Positions 1 through 15,090 are shown, counted from the first letter of the stretch. The stretch is DNA of 64,000 nt from JBJMHZ01 sp045807125 (GCA_045807125.1 JBJMHZ010000049.1:186001-250000), one strand, 5' to 3'. Notes: generated by a model from the sequence alone, not told the origin. Program-made: numbers and translations.

Positions 1-63
1 CATCGGATTTGCCCGTCGTTGATTTCTGCGGACCGACCGGGCCACATCGTCTCGGAGGGATGC

Positions 64-1917
64 ATGAACGACGAACGTGGCGATGCGTGGGGGAGCCGCT
101 TCACCGCCGACCGCCTGATCGACCTGCGCGTCGCGAAGGCCGACCGCGGACGGGGCGTCGTGGCCGTGCTGAGCGCGCAGGCCGTCAGCCTCGGGCTGTG
201 GCAGGTGGGCGAGGGCGGATGGCGCCACACCGACATCCCCGTCGAGGATCTCCAGCATGCTGGCTGGCTGTCGGCCGACGGCCGGGCGCTGTACCGGCTC
301 GCCGACGAGGGCGGCAACGAGCTCGGCCACGTCGAGCTGGCGCCGCTGGACGGCGAGGGCCCCGCGGTCGACCTGACGCCGGGCTGGGAGCCGTACGCTC
401 TCCGCGGCGGCGACAGCAGCAAGGACGGCCGGCTCGTCGCGTTCACCCCCATCGACGCCGGCGGGTTCCGGCTGGTCGTGGCGCCGGCCGACGGCAGCGG
501 CCCGGCACGGGTGCTCTACCGGAACGACGCCGAGGCCTGGGAGGCGCGGCTCTCCGCGGACGGCCGGCAGGCGTCGGTCAACACCACCGACCACAATCCC
601 GGCGTGCGCCGCTGGGGCGTCAGCGTCTTCGACGCGCGGACCGGCGAGCTGGTCGGTCGGCTGACCGACCCCGACGGCGGCAGCATCACCGCGACCTGCT
701 TCTCGCCGATCCCCGGCGACCCGCGTGTCCTCGTGGCCGCGGGGCGCGGCGCCGCCGGCTTCATCCGGCCGGAGATCTGGAACCCGCTCACCGGCGAGCT
801 GCGCGCCCTCGACGTGCCGGCCGCGGATCCGGGCGCCGGCCCGGGAGCCCCGGTCGAGGTCGTCCCGCTCGACTGGTCCGACGACGGCCGGCTGATCCTC
901 CTCGGCGTCCAGCGCTACGCCGAGCAGGAGCTGGCCGTCCACGACCTCGAGACGGGGACGACCACGCCGGTCGACGTGCCGCGCGGTGCCCTCTGGTCTC
1001 CGGTGCACCACCCGTCGTTCGGACCGGAGGGGACCGTGCTGGTGACCCGCGAGTCGGCCGGCACCCCGATGGCGGTGTGGCGGTGGAGCCCCCAGCGGCC
1101 GGCCGAGCGCGTGCTGTCGAGCGCCGCCGTGCCCGCGGGTCACCCGGCGACGTCGGTCACCTTCCCGTCCTCCGACGGCACGACGATCCAGGCGTGGCTG
1201 ATCGCGCCGGGCACCGAGGGTCCGCGCCCGACGATCATCAGCGTGCACGGCGGCCCGCACTGGTACGTCGCCGACTCCTTCAACCCGGAGGCGCAGGCCT
1301 GGGCCGACGAGGGGTTCGCCTTCCTCGACGTCAACTTCCGCGGCTCGGTGGGCCGCGGCCGGGCCTTCGCCGAGCAGATCTGGGGCGACATCGGGCACCT
1401 CGAGCTCGAAGACATCGTGGCGGCGCACGGCTGGCTGGTCGAGCAGGGCATCGCCAGCCCGGACGCCGTCTTCATCGCCGGTGCGTCGTACGGCGGCTAC
1501 CTCACGCTGTACGCGCTCGGCCGCCGGCCGGACCTCTGGGCGGGCGGCTTCGCCTGCGTGGCCGGGCCCGACTGGGCGCACGAGTACCACGAGGCGTCGG
1601 CGGCGCTCCAGGGCGCCATCCGCGGCTGGTTCGGCGGCACGCCGGACGAGCTGCCCGACCTCTACCGCGAGCGCTCGCCGGTCACGTACGCGGCCGACGT
1701 CAGCGCGCCGCTCGTCATCGTCCAGGCGGTGAACGACACCCGCGTGCCGCCGGAGCCCATGCGCAGGTACCTGCGGCTGCTGGAGTCGCTCGGCAAGGAC
1801 GTGACGGTGCGCTGGATCGACGGCGGCCACTCCCTGCCGCCCGGCGAGGAGTGGCGCGCCGAGATGGAGCTGTACGTCGCGACCGCCAGGCGGGCGCTCG
1901 CGGGCGCGCCGGCCTAG
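64..1917 (+). CDS. S9-family prolyl oligopeptidase-like serine peptidase
   Basis: 617-residue cytosolic serine peptidase of the acylaminoacyl/prolyl oligopeptidase type. The N-terminal two thirds look like the usual seven-bladed propeller, with repeated SADGR, SDDGR and FSPIPGD-like blade motifs. The C-terminal alpha/beta-hydrolase domain has HGGPHW, the nucleophile elbow GASYGGY, an Asp in QAVNDTRVP and a His in DGGHSLPP. The ATG at 64 is preferred because GGAGGG (54-59) sits just upstream; a longer in-frame extension begins at 19. No signal peptide is visible. It lies beside the cluster activator, so it may be host housekeeping or may hydrolyse an ester or amide linked to the product; the sequence does not decide between these. 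Confidence 0.85.
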   Translation: MNDERGDAWGSRFTADRLIDLRVAKADRGRGVVAVLSAQAVSLGLWQVGEGGWRHTDIPVEDLQHAGWLSADGRALYRLADEGGNELGHVELAPLDGEGPAVDLTPGWEPYALRGGDSSKDGRLVAFTPIDAGGFRLVVAPADGSGPARVLYRNDAEAWEARLSADGRQASVNTTDHNPGVRRWGVSVFDARTGELVGRLTDPDGGSITATCFSPIPGDPRVLVAAGRGAAGFIRPEIWNPLTGELRALDVPAADPGAGPGAPVEVVPLDWSDDGRLILLGVQRYAEQELAVHDLETGTTTPVDVPRGALWSPVHHPSFGPEGTVLVTRESAGTPMAVWRWSPQRPAERVLSSAAVPAGHPATSVTFPSSDGTTIQAWLIAPGTEGPRPTIISVHGGPHWYVADSFNPEAQAWADEGFAFLDVNFRGSVGRGRAFAEQIWGDIGHLELEDIVAAHGWLVEQGIASPDAVFIAGASYGGYLTLYALGRRPDLWAGGFACVAGPDWAHEYHEASAALQGAIRGWFGGTPDELPDLYRERSPVTYAADVSAPLVIVQAVNDTRVPPEPMRRYLRLLESLGKDVTVRWIDGGHSLPPGEEWRAEMELYVATARRALAGAPA

Positions 1918-2089
1918 CGCATCGGGGGGCCTCCTACCGCACCTCGCGGAGCCGGGCGGCGCCGTCCCCGGCCCGCGAGCGATGCGTGCCCTGCATCGCG
2001 GGCCGCCCGGCGAGAGCGCATATCCCACGAATGTCGGACGGCGAGCCGATCATTTTGCGGTTGTCGCTGCCTCTAGCGCACCGCTTGTT

Positions 2090-2104
2090 CGGACAAAAGG
2101 TCCG
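2090..2104. promoter_or_regulatory. Inverted repeat upstream of the SARP gene
   Basis: CGGAC and GTCCG are perfect arms around AAAAG, about 120 bp before the SARP start, in a 305-bp gap that holds no convincing gene. It could be an operator for a regulator acting on the pathway activator. Nothing else in the gap was recognised. Confidence 0.3.
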
Positions 2105-2222
2105 TTGCCCCAGCATGTCCGCAGGTGCACACGTATTGCGCGCTGCGTCCCTCCTATCGAAGATGGACAGCGGGATCAATCAACGGCGGCAGCAGGGCCA
2201 ACGCATTTCGGGGTGGGCGCAG

Positions 2223-3014
2223 ATGAACCTTCTCGTGCTGGGCACCATGGAGATCCGTACTCCGGGCGAGACGGTTCGCTTGCGCGGCACCATGAAGCAG
2301 ACGTTGCTCGCCACGTTCCTCGCCGCCGCCAACAAGCTCGTCACCGTCGACGCGCTGGCCGAGGAGCTGTGGGGCACCACGCCGCCGCCGAAGATGGAGA
2401 ATGCGCTCCAGGCGCAGATCAGCCGCCTGCGCCGGGTGCTCGCCCGGCTCGAGCCGGAGCGCGCCGAGCCGCGGCTGGTGACCAGCGTCTCCGGCTACCG
2501 GTTCACGGTGGCCTGCGAGGAGCTGGACGCGGCGCTGTTCCTCCACACGGTCGACACGATCAGGGTCCGCGCCGGGTCCGACCCGCACCGCGACGTCGCC
2601 GACCTCCGCGAGGCGCTCTCGCTGTGGCGGGGGCCGGTCTTCGGCGGCCTGACCGGAGGGCCGCTCTGCCAGACGGCCGCCGCCAAGTACCAGGAGTCGC
2701 GGATCGCCGCCCTGGAGCTGCTGTACGAGCTGGAGCTGCGCACCGGCGGCTACGCGCGGATCATCCCCGAGCTGACCGAGCTGGTGCGGCAGAACCCGCT
2801 GCAGGAGCAGTTCTGCAGCCTGCTGATGATCTCGCTGTACCGGTCGGGCCGGCAGATCGACGCCCTCTCCGTCTACCGGCAGCTGCGGCACCGGCTGGCC
2901 GACGACTTCGGCATCGAGCCGTCGCCCGTGCTGCGCAAGTGCGAGAAGGCGATCCTCAACCACGACGCGATGCTGCTCGGCAGCGAGGTGCACCGGCTCG
3001 CGGCCACCCCGTGA
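2223..3014 (+). CDS. SARP-family pathway activator
   Basis: 263-residue SARP of the ActII-ORF4/DnrI/RedD size class, without the ATPase domain of AfsR. Residues about 1-95 are the OmpR-type winged helix (VLGTMEIRTPGETVRLRG, then a VDALAEELWG helix and a QISRLRRVL recognition helix). Residues about 100-255 are the bacterial transcriptional activation domain, with LREALSLWRG, AALELLYELEL and YRQLRHRLADDFGIEPSP. The ATG at 2223 is chosen because SARPs start directly at the winged helix; an in-frame ATG at 2163 would add 20 residues. It is the only SARP here, and seven arrays of 11-bp-spaced GTCAG repeats in the cluster have the geometry SARPs bind, so it is the probable activator of the tRNA genes as well as the enzymes. 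Confidence 0.9.
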   Translation: MNLLVLGTMEIRTPGETVRLRGTMKQTLLATFLAAANKLVTVDALAEELWGTTPPPKMENALQAQISRLRRVLARLEPERAEPRLVTSVSGYRFTVACEELDAALFLHTVDTIRVRAGSDPHRDVADLREALSLWRGPVFGGLTGGPLCQTAAAKYQESRIAALELLYELELRTGGYARIIPELTELVRQNPLQEQFCSLLMISLYRSGRQIDALSVYRQLRHRLADDFGIEPSPVLRKCEKAILNHDAMLLGSEVHRLAATP

Positions 3015-3021
3015 CGCCGGG

Positions 3022-3052
3022 CGGCCGGCGGGTCAGCTCGAGCCGCCGGCCG
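3022..3052. terminator. Hairpin between convergent SARP and XRE genes
   Basis: CGGCCGGCGG (3022-3031) pairs perfectly with CCGCCGGCCG (3043-3052) around an 11-nt loop. It lies just after the SARP stop and at the 3' end of the opposing gene. There is no U tract, so it is a candidate bidirectional or Rho-assisted terminator. Confidence 0.45.
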
Positions 3053-3845
3053 GCACCGGACGCCGGGCCAGCAGAGCGGTCGTCGTTGCCGCGTCGCCCG
3101 GCAGGAACGTCTTCAGCGCCAGCTCGGAGACCGTCACGTCGCGCGGCGTGCCGAACACCGTCACGATCGAGAGCAGGGTGAGCACGCGATCGCCGTCGCG
3201 CAGCTGCAGCGGAACGAACAGGTCGGGCCCGCTCGGCTCCTCGTCGTGAGTCACCGCGCCGCCCGGGTAGGACGACAGCTCCTCGTACAGGTCGACGAGG
3301 TAGGGGTCGGCGACCATCGTGATCCGCCGGCGCAGGCGGCGCATCACGTCCGAGCCCCACTCCGTGAGGTTGACGATCCGCGGCGCCATGCCCTGCGGGT
3401 GCAGGGCCAGGCGCAGGACGTTCATCGGCGGCTCGAGCAGGAACGGCGCCGCGCCGTCGGTGAACAGCTCGACGCCGGCGTTGAGCTCGACGAGGTTCCA
3501 GTACCGGTCGACGGCGAGCGCCGGGAACGGCTCGTGCCCGACGAGCACCTGGCGGATCGCCGCCCGCACCGACGCCATCTCGGGCGAGTCCGGCGAGATG
3601 CGCGACTCGATCGGCGCGTAGCCGGCGGCCACCAGCAGCTCGTTGCAGTCGCGCGCCGGCATCCGCAGCGCGTCGGCCAGCCGCAGCAGCACCTCGCGCC
3701 CCGGCGTCGACCGCCCCGTCTCCACGAAGCTGAGATGGCGGGCCGAGATGCCCACCTCGGTCGCGAGCGCCAGCTGGCTCTGCCCGCGCCGCTCGCGCCA
3801 GAGCCGCAAGCTCTCGCCCACCGGTTGCCGGACGATCGTTGCCAT
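3033..3845 (-). CDS. XRE-family regulator with MmyB-like ligand domain
   Basis: 270-residue DNA-binding protein. Residues about 11-65 are a Cro/C1 helix-turn-helix (SLRLWRERRGQSQLALATE, then GISARHLSFVETGRSTPG). Residues about 95-265 match the MmyB-like (PAS-fold) domain, with WNLVELN, an MNVLRLALHP stretch and FGTPRDVTVSELALKTFLP. Members of this actinomycete family bind small or fatty-acyl ligands. The ATG at 3845 follows the family start; an ATG at 3908 would add 21 residues. It converges with the SARP gene. A cluster role is possible but unproven, since such regulators are common in actinomycete genomes. Confidence 0.85.
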   Translation of the reverse strand: MATIVRQPVGESLRLWRERRGQSQLALATEVGISARHLSFVETGRSTPGREVLLRLADALRMPARDCNELLVAAGYAPIESRISPDSPEMASVRAAIRQVLVGHEPFPALAVDRYWNLVELNAGVELFTDGAAPFLLEPPMNVLRLALHPQGMAPRIVNLTEWGSDVMRRLRRRITMVADPYLVDLYEELSSYPGGAVTHDEEPSGPDLFVPLQLRDGDRVLTLLSIVTVFGTPRDVTVSELALKTFLPGDAATTTALLARRPVPAGGSS

Positions 3846-4002
3846 GGGCCTACCTGACCATTTGCCCGGCCGGGCAGTCAAGCACCGAGTCAACTGCTGG
3901 TCGAGCATCGGGTCATGCCCACGGGCCAGGTGCCGCCGGCTCGCACCGGCGGCCCCGCCCCTGCTGCCCGCTGCTGCCCGCTGCCGTCCCCCGGTGCGCC
4001 GG

Positions 4003-4386
4003 TCAGACGGACGGGCGCTTGAAGTTGAACTGGTAGTCGAGCCGGATCTTGCCCTCGTCGTTCAGCATGACGAAGTCGTACCCCCACGTGTCGACCTCGC
4101 CGGTGGCGGTGCTGATCATGACCCAGTTGAACTGCATGCCGCCGTGGTGGCCGTACGCGTTGCTCTGCGACCGGAACGAGAAGCCCTTGGCGTAGTACTC
4201 CTCGTGCGCGCGCCCGATGACGAAGTCCATCAGCTCGCGACCCTGCGCGACGAACAGCCGGTTGTAGTAGGTGCAGTCGTCGGCCCAGACCTCCTCGACC
4301 AGCTTGCTCCTGATCTCGGGGTCCCGCTCGTTCCAGCATGCGATGTAGCGGTCCACCAGCTGGTTGTAGTTGTCGTTCGCAGCCAC
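4003..4386 (-). CDS. SnoaL-like NTF2-fold protein, copy 2
   Basis: 127-residue alpha+beta-barrel protein of the SnoaL-like/NTF2 superfamily. The N-terminal helix (YNQLVDRYIACWNERDPEIR), the DDCTYYNRLF stretch, and the C-terminal strands FVMLNDEGKI and LDYQF are typical. It is a close paralogue of the gene just upstream (4424-4807). The GTG at 4386 is chosen because it gives both copies the same length and follows a G-rich Shine-Dalgarno-like stretch. It is the last gene of the leftward ACP-PKS-thioesterase operon. Family members are cyclases, isomerases, hydrolases or binding proteins; no catalytic role can be assigned. A modifying step on the PKS chain is inferred from position only. Confidence 0.75.
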   Translation of the reverse strand: MAANDNYNQLVDRYIACWNERDPEIRSKLVEEVWADDCTYYNRLFVAQGRELMDFVIGRAHEEYYAKGFSFRSQSNAYGHHGGMQFNWVMISTATGEVDTWGYDFVMLNDEGKIRLDYQFNFKRPSV

Positions 4387-4423
4387 TGTGAGAATCCCCC
4401 CTGGTGATCGACGGCCGAGCGCG

Positions 4424-4807
4424 TCAGATCTGCGGCAGCCGAAGGCCGAACTGGTAATCGATGGAGATCTGGCCGTCGTCATTGAGGATGATGAACTCCT
4501 CGCCGAAAGTGTCGACCTCGCCGGTCGTGCCCGTCGCCAGCACCCAGCTGAACTTGAAGCCGTTGTGGTGCCCGTAGGCGTCGTTCGAGGACTTGAACGT
4601 GAAGCCCTTCGAGACGTACTCGTCGTGCGCGGTCGCGATGGCGGCCTCAACCATGTCGCGGCCCTGGCAGATGAACAGCCGGTTGTAGTACGCGCCGTCC
4701 TCCGCCCACAGCTCGTCGATGAGCTTGCGCCGAATGGTGGGGTCCTTCTCGTTCCAGCTCGCGACCCAGCGGTCGACGATCTGGTTGTAGTGACTGTTCA
4801 TGCCCAC
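4424..4807 (-). CDS. SnoaL-like NTF2-fold protein, copy 1
   Basis: 127-residue NTF2-fold protein, clearly duplicated with the next gene. Shared blocks include YNQ-VDR, W-ERDP or WNEKDP, AYYNRLF, GRD-V or GRELM, DAYGHH or NAYGHH, and ILNDDGQISIDYQF. The GTG at 4807 has GAGAGG about 10 nt upstream and aligns with the paralogue's GTG; an ATG lies two codons later (4801). The tandem pair may form a heterodimer or act on successive substrates. Possible active-site residues are the conserved Tyr-Tyr-Asn and His-His motifs common to both copies. Function is unknown. Confidence 0.75.
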   Translation of the reverse strand: MGMNSHYNQIVDRWVASWNEKDPTIRRKLIDELWAEDGAYYNRLFICQGRDMVEAAIATAHDEYVSKGFTFKSSNDAYGHHNGFKFSWVLATGTTGEVDTFGEEFIILNDDGQISIDYQFGLRLPQI

Positions 4808-4872
4808 TGCTCTCGTACCTCTCTTCCCCTGAAGAACTGCTCTTCCCCGAAAGAAGCTGCCGGCCCTGGTCG

Positions 4873-5661
4873 TCAGGCCAGGCGGGACTCGTCCGGTTCC
4901 AGGCACCGGAGCAGGTGCCTAGTGAAATCGGTCGCGATGGCGAGCGTCGCGTCGTAGATGAAGAAGTGGCCCCCGGGGAACTCGCAGTTGCCCAGGTAGG
5001 TCGTGCAGTGGTCGGCCCACGTGGCGGCCGACTCGCGGGTCATGAGCGGGTCGTCCTTGCCGGTGTAGGTGACGACGGCGGTGTCGACCTTCGCGCCGTC
5101 CTCCACGTACCGGGCGCAGATCAGCAGGTCGTCGCGCGTCGGCGGGATCGTGATCCGCAGCATCTCGGGGTCCTCGTAGATCGCCGGCGGGAGCGAGCCG
5201 AGGCTGACGATCCAGCTGACCAGCTCGTCCTGGGGGAGCGCGATCTGCTCCTCCGTCGGCATGTAGAAGCCCTCCGGCGACCAGCCGGCCGCGCCGATGA
5301 GCGCGGGCGGCGTGCCGAGCTCGCGCTCGAGGGCGACCGCGAGGCGGTAGGCGACGAGCCCGCCCATCGAGTGCCCGAAGAACGCGTACGGGCGGTCGTC
5401 CAGCTCGGCGACGAAGGCCTCGACCATCACCTCCATGAGCGGCTCCATCTCGGTGAACCGGCCCTCCTCCCTGCGGTTCAGCCGGCCGGGGAGCTGCACG
5501 CCCTGGACCGAGATGCTGGCCGGGAACAGGTCCATCCACTCGCGGTACATCCCGGCGTTGCCCCCGGCGTAGGGGAAGAGGAAGAGCCGCGCTTCGGCGT
5601 CCGGGTTGGAGTCGACGGGGACGAACCAGCGCTCGGCTTCCGCTGGGTCATGGACGGTCAT
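4873..5661 (-). CDS. Type II thioesterase
   Basis: 262-residue alpha/beta-hydrolase thioesterase of the GrsT/RifR type. It has the FPYAGGNAGMY oxyanion region, the nucleophile elbow GHSMGG (Ser98), GVQLPGR, an Asp in TGKDDPL and a His in PGGHFF. Such enzymes act in trans on carrier-protein thioesters, either removing stalled or misprimed acyl groups or releasing chains. The PKS just upstream ends in its ACP with no TE domain, so this may be the release enzyme. It lies about 150 bp after the PKS stop in the same leftward operon, with an AGGAGG-type site before the ATG. Domain assignment is secure; editing versus release is not resolved. Confidence 0.9.
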   Translation of the reverse strand: MTVHDPAEAERWFVPVDSNPDAEARLFLFPYAGGNAGMYREWMDLFPASISVQGVQLPGRLNRREEGRFTEMEPLMEVMVEAFVAELDDRPYAFFGHSMGGLVAYRLAVALERELGTPPALIGAAGWSPEGFYMPTEEQIALPQDELVSWIVSLGSLPPAIYEDPEMLRITIPPTRDDLLICARYVEDGAKVDTAVVTYTGKDDPLMTRESAATWADHCTTYLGNCEFPGGHFFIYDATLAIATDFTRHLLRCLEPDESRLA

Positions 5662-5810
5662 GGAGCCTCCTCCTCGTTGGCGGCTCGGCGACTAGGCGCG
5701 ACTCGGGGACGACTGGTGGACGGCTGGGCGATGGACGGGCCCGGCCCGCCCGTCAGGGGCCACGTCCGGCGGACGTGACCCCCGACGGGCACCGGCGATG
5801 CTCACCATGC

Positions 5811-12137
<6,327 letters not shown>

Positions 12138-12201
12138 CGCCGTGTCTCCTTTCGTTGTTCGATGCGGCGCCGTGGCGCCGGAAAGTCTGCGTCTCGCGAG
12201 G

Positions 12202-12561
12202 TCAGCCCGCGACGCTGCCCACCCGTTCCGAGGACGGCGAGGGCGCGGGCGCGAACAGCTCCTCGAGCGGGTCCTCGCTCAGGTAGGCGAGCAGTCGCTC
12301 GACGGTGGGGCTGTTGAAGAGGACGTTGGCACTGATGGTGCAGCCGAGGAGCGCTTCGAGCCGCTCCTTGATGTCGGTGATGAGCAACGACGTGAAGCCG
12401 AGGTCGAAGAAGCTCTCGGTGATGTCGAGATCCTCGTCCTCGGCCATCATCAGCGTCGCTTTGAACTCCGTCACCACGATCTCCTCGAGCGCCTCCATGC
12501 GCTCCGAGCGCGGGAGGTCGCGCAGCTGCTCGACCGTGGGAGTGGGCTCCGGCGCCGTCAC
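12202..12561 (-). CDS. Free-standing acyl carrier protein
   Basis: 119-residue discrete carrier protein. The phosphopantetheine site is Ser58 in DLGFTSLLITDIKERLE, which fits the helix-2 motif G-x-S-L. Acidic residues around it (MAEDEDLDITESFFD) are typical. It is the first gene after the SARP-type promoter and lies 64 bp before the PKS. It may accept the finished chain from the PKS, or carry a starter or amino-acyl unit loaded by the acyl-CoA ligase. An in-trans ACP beside a PKS with its own ACP suggests a post-PKS modification on this carrier, for example by the luciferase-like monooxygenase, but this is inference. Confidence 0.88.
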   Translation of the reverse strand: MTAPEPTPTVEQLRDLPRSERMEALEEIVVTEFKATLMMAEDEDLDITESFFDLGFTSLLITDIKERLEALLGCTISANVLFNSPTVERLLAYLSEDPLEELFAPAPSPSSERVGSVAG

Positions 12562-12667
12562 CTGGGTGTCCTCCGTGTCAGCGGCAAGGGGACTCCATCC
12601 ACGAAGCAGGCTCGGGCGGGCCCGGGCCTGCTACGATTCGTCACTCAGTGAATTGGGTCTAAACGGG

Positions 12668-12710
12668 AGTTAAGCACGCCGACCTGACCGGCAACTGACG
12701 CGCGACTGAT
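12668..12710 (-). promoter_or_regulatory. SARP-type operator/promoter of the ACP-PKS operon
   Basis: On the minus strand ATCAG, GTCAG and GTCAG (plus-strand CTGAT 12706-12710, CTGAC 12695-12699, CTGAC 12684-12688) repeat at exact 11-bp spacing. A -10-like TTAACT (12668-12673) starts 15 nt after the last repeat start. SARPs are known to bind heptamer direct repeats at 11-bp intervals close to the -10. Confidence 0.75.
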
Positions 12711-12740
12711 GCTCGTGCGGGCGCTCCCGGAACGGCCGAG

Positions 12741-12780
12741 AGCCGGTGGGCGAAGGCGCCGCAGCGCCCGCCCACCGGCT
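12741..12780 (-). terminator. Hairpin after the monooxygenase-hydrolase operon
   Basis: AGCCGGTGGGCG (12741-12752) pairs perfectly with CGCCCACCGGCT (12769-12780), and the loop holds a second small stem (GGCGC/GCGCC). It follows the hydrolase stop and precedes the ACP promoter, so it insulates the two leftward operons. No U tract is present. Confidence 0.6.
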
Positions 12781-12796
12781 CCCCGACCGGTCCGGA

Positions 12797-13606
12797 TCAG
12801 CCCAGGAACTCGTCCACCAGCGTCGCGGTCTGCTGACCCTTCTCGAGGTGCGGCAGGTGGCCGGCGCCCTCGACCACGGCCACCTTGCTGTCCGGGATCA
12901 GGCCGGCGAACTCGTCGGCGTGCTCGACGGGCACCACGCGGTCCTCCCGTCCCCACAGCAGCAGCGTGCTCGCCGCGATCCGGTGCAGGCGCCCGCGCAG
13001 CCCGCGGTCGGGAATCGGCCAGAGGTACTTGCCGCTGCTCGCCATCGCCCACACCCGCGCGACCATGGCGGCGCGCGCCTGGTCCGGGTCGTCCGGCGGC
13101 TTGAGGACCGCCTGCGCCACCGGCCCTGACGGGTCGGCGAAGAGCATCGCGGGCACCTGCTCCGGCGGGGTGGTCGCGAGGTTGACCACCGGGATGTCGT
13201 CGCGCCACAGGCCGAGCGAGTCCATCAGGATCAGCCGCTCGGGCAGCGACGGGAAGTGCGCGGCCAGCTCGGCCGCCAGCATGCCGCCGAAGGAGTGGCC
13301 GACGAGCACCGGCCGGGTCAACCCGAGGCGCCGCGTCATCTCCTCGTACGCGAGCACCAGGTCCGGCAGCTCGTCGATGACGTGGACGGCGTACGGATCG
13401 CCCGCGCTCGTCCCCGGCAGCTCGGGCAGGTGGACGGTGAACCGCTCGGCCAGGTGCGAGAGCAGCGGCACCCAGGCCGGTCCGCTCGTCGGGTGCAGGA
13501 AGACGAGGTCCGGCCCGGAGCCGGCGACCTTCACCTTCATCGTCAGCCGGCCGTTCCAGAGTTCGACCGACTCCTCGCGCAGGGCAGCTCCTGTGGTGGT
13601 GCTCAT
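12797..13606 (-). CDS. Alpha/beta-fold hydrolase
   Basis: 269-residue alpha/beta hydrolase. It shows an oxyanion HPTSG region, the nucleophile elbow GHSFGG, an Asp in WGREDRVVP and a His in GAGHLPHLE. The ATG (13606) overlaps the stop of the upstream monooxygenase by four bases, so the two are translationally coupled. Family members hydrolyse esters, amides, lactones or epoxides, or cleave C-C bonds after an oxygenase. Coupling to a flavin monooxygenase suggests it processes that enzyme's product, or releases a thioester. The substrate is not deducible. Confidence 0.85.
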   Translation of the reverse strand: MSTTTGAALREESVELWNGRLTMKVKVAGSGPDLVFLHPTSGPAWVPLLSHLAERFTVHLPELPGTSAGDPYAVHVIDELPDLVLAYEEMTRRLGLTRPVLVGHSFGGMLAAELAAHFPSLPERLILMDSLGLWRDDIPVVNLATTPPEQVPAMLFADPSGPVAQAVLKPPDDPDQARAAMVARVWAMASSGKYLWPIPDRGLRGRLHRIAASTLLLWGREDRVVPVEHADEFAGLIPDSKVAVVEGAGHLPHLEKGQQTATLVDEFLG

Positions 13607-14865
13607 GCGACGGTCGCCTTTCGCTCGGTGCCCGCGGCGGCGGGCGCGCCGCCGAGCCGCTCGGGCCACCAGTGGTGCTGGTGCCCGGTGTCGGTCCAGA
13701 GATCGCGAAGGTGCGGGGCGACCTCCTCGGCGAAGAGCTGGATGTTCTTCATCACCAGCTCCCGCGGCATCGACCCGAAGCCCAGCATCGCGTGCAGGTT
13801 GCCGATGCCGTAGTCGCGGCAGTACTGGAGCAGCTGGTCGCGCACCGTCGCCGGGCTGCCGGCGATGACGGCGCCGGCCTCGAGCAGCTCGCTCACCGTC
13901 GCGGTCTTCATGCGGAACGCGAAGCCGAGGTCGCCCGGGTCCTTCATCAGGGCCTCCACGCCCCGGATGTCGACGGCGCCCGGCGAGCTGCGGCGCTCGG
14001 CGGGAACGGCGCCGTTGCCCTTGCGGAACGCGTACTCCATGTGCTTGCCGTACTCGCGCTCGGCCCGCTCGTCGGTCTCGGCGACGGCGATGGTCTGCAG
14101 GAAGCCCAGCCGGTACGGGTTCCGCGGGACGCCCATCTCGTCGGCGATGCTCCAGAACCGGTCGAAGATCCGCTTGCCCGTGAGCTTGGCGCCGTTGAAG
14201 CTGAAGTAGTTGAAGCCGAAGCCGCGCTCCAGGCTCATCGCCATCGTGCGCGGGTTGCCCACGCCGGTCACGTAGATCGGCGGCCGCGGCTCCTGCAGCG
14301 GGCGGGGCCAGATGTTGACCTCCGCGTACTGGTTGTGCTTCCCGTTCCACGCGAAGGGCTCGCGGTCCTCCCATGCGCGCAGCAGCAGCTCGAGGTTCTC
14401 CTCGAACCGCGAGCGGAGCTGGATCGGCACGATGCCGTTGTTGATGGTGGCGTCGAAGCTGAGCCCCACCGTCACGCCGGCGACCAGGCGGCCACCGCTC
14501 ATGACGTCGATCAGCGCGTACTCCTCGGCGACCTTCAGCGGCTCGCGCGACTTCCCGAGCGACCGGCCCATCGGGAAGATGGCGACGTCGAGGCCCTCGC
14601 TCTCGGTGACGTACGCGAGGGTGCTCGCGACGAGGTCCGGGTTCGGCATCATGTCGAACGTCGTCTGCGAGTGCTCGGTCAGCGCGACGCCGTCGAAGCC
14701 GCTGCGGGCGCCGAGCATGAGCTCGTCGATGAAGTCGCGGATCGAGGAGTAGACGCCCTCGCGCGTCGCGAACGAGTACGGCGTGTTGTTCACGGCGCTG
14801 TGGTGCTGCTCGAAGTCATCCGGCAGGTACCGGTACGGCGCTTGCTCGAACAACGTGATCTTCAT
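13603..14865 (-). CDS. Luciferase-like (LLM) flavin-dependent monooxygenase
   Basis: 420-residue bacterial-luciferase-fold protein, longer than the usual 330-380. N-terminal strand MKITLFEQAPYRYLP, EHSQTTF, the AEEYALIDVMSGGRL helix found across LLM enzymes, PIYVTG and GSPATVRDQLL are visible. LLM enzymes use reduced FMN for hydroxylation, Baeyer-Villiger-type or N-oxidation chemistry, often on carrier-bound intermediates in PKS/NRPS clusters. No flavin reductase adjoins it; the nearest candidate in the window is at 54301. A GGAGG lies four bases before the ATG. It heads a leftward two-gene operon and is divergent from the acyl-CoA ligase, with SARP-type repeats on both strands between them. 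Confidence 0.88.
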   Translation of the reverse strand: MKITLFEQAPYRYLPDDFEQHHSAVNNTPYSFATREGVYSSIRDFIDELMLGARSGFDGVALTEHSQTTFDMMPNPDLVASTLAYVTESEGLDVAIFPMGRSLGKSREPLKVAEEYALIDVMSGGRLVAGVTVGLSFDATINNGIVPIQLRSRFEENLELLLRAWEDREPFAWNGKHNQYAEVNIWPRPLQEPRPPIYVTGVGNPRTMAMSLERGFGFNYFSFNGAKLTGKRIFDRFWSIADEMGVPRNPYRLGFLQTIAVAETDERAEREYGKHMEYAFRKGNGAVPAERRSSPGAVDIRGVEALMKDPGDLGFAFRMKTATVSELLEAGAVIAGSPATVRDQLLQYCRDYGIGNLHAMLGFGSMPRELVMKNIQLFAEEVAPHLRDLWTDTGHQHHWWPERLGGAPAAAGTERKATVA

Positions 14866-15025
14866 GCAACCTCCATCTGCGGGCTCGTCGGGGCGGAACC
14901 GGAGCAGACGGGAACGAGCACGGGCGCGGGTCGTCTCCAGCCGATTCCCGCCACCCGTGACCGATCTGCCGGCCGCACCGCGGCCTTCGTCCGAGGACGG
15001 CTCGTCACGGCACCAACAGTTCGGA

Positions 15026-15058
15026 ATGGTCGCATGCCATGGCTGACAGGGCGCTGAC
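15026..15058 (-). promoter_or_regulatory. SARP-type operator/promoter of the LLM monooxygenase
   Basis: Two GTCAGC repeats read on the minus strand (plus-strand CTGAC at 15054-15058 and 15043-15047) spaced exactly 11 bp, with -10-like GACCAT on the minus strand (15026-15031) 16 nt on. It has only two clear repeats, so it may be a weaker site. The rest of the 339-bp divergent gap holds no gene. Confidence 0.55.
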
Positions 15059-15090
15059 CGGCAAATCGGGCGCAATCCGCCCACCGGGCG

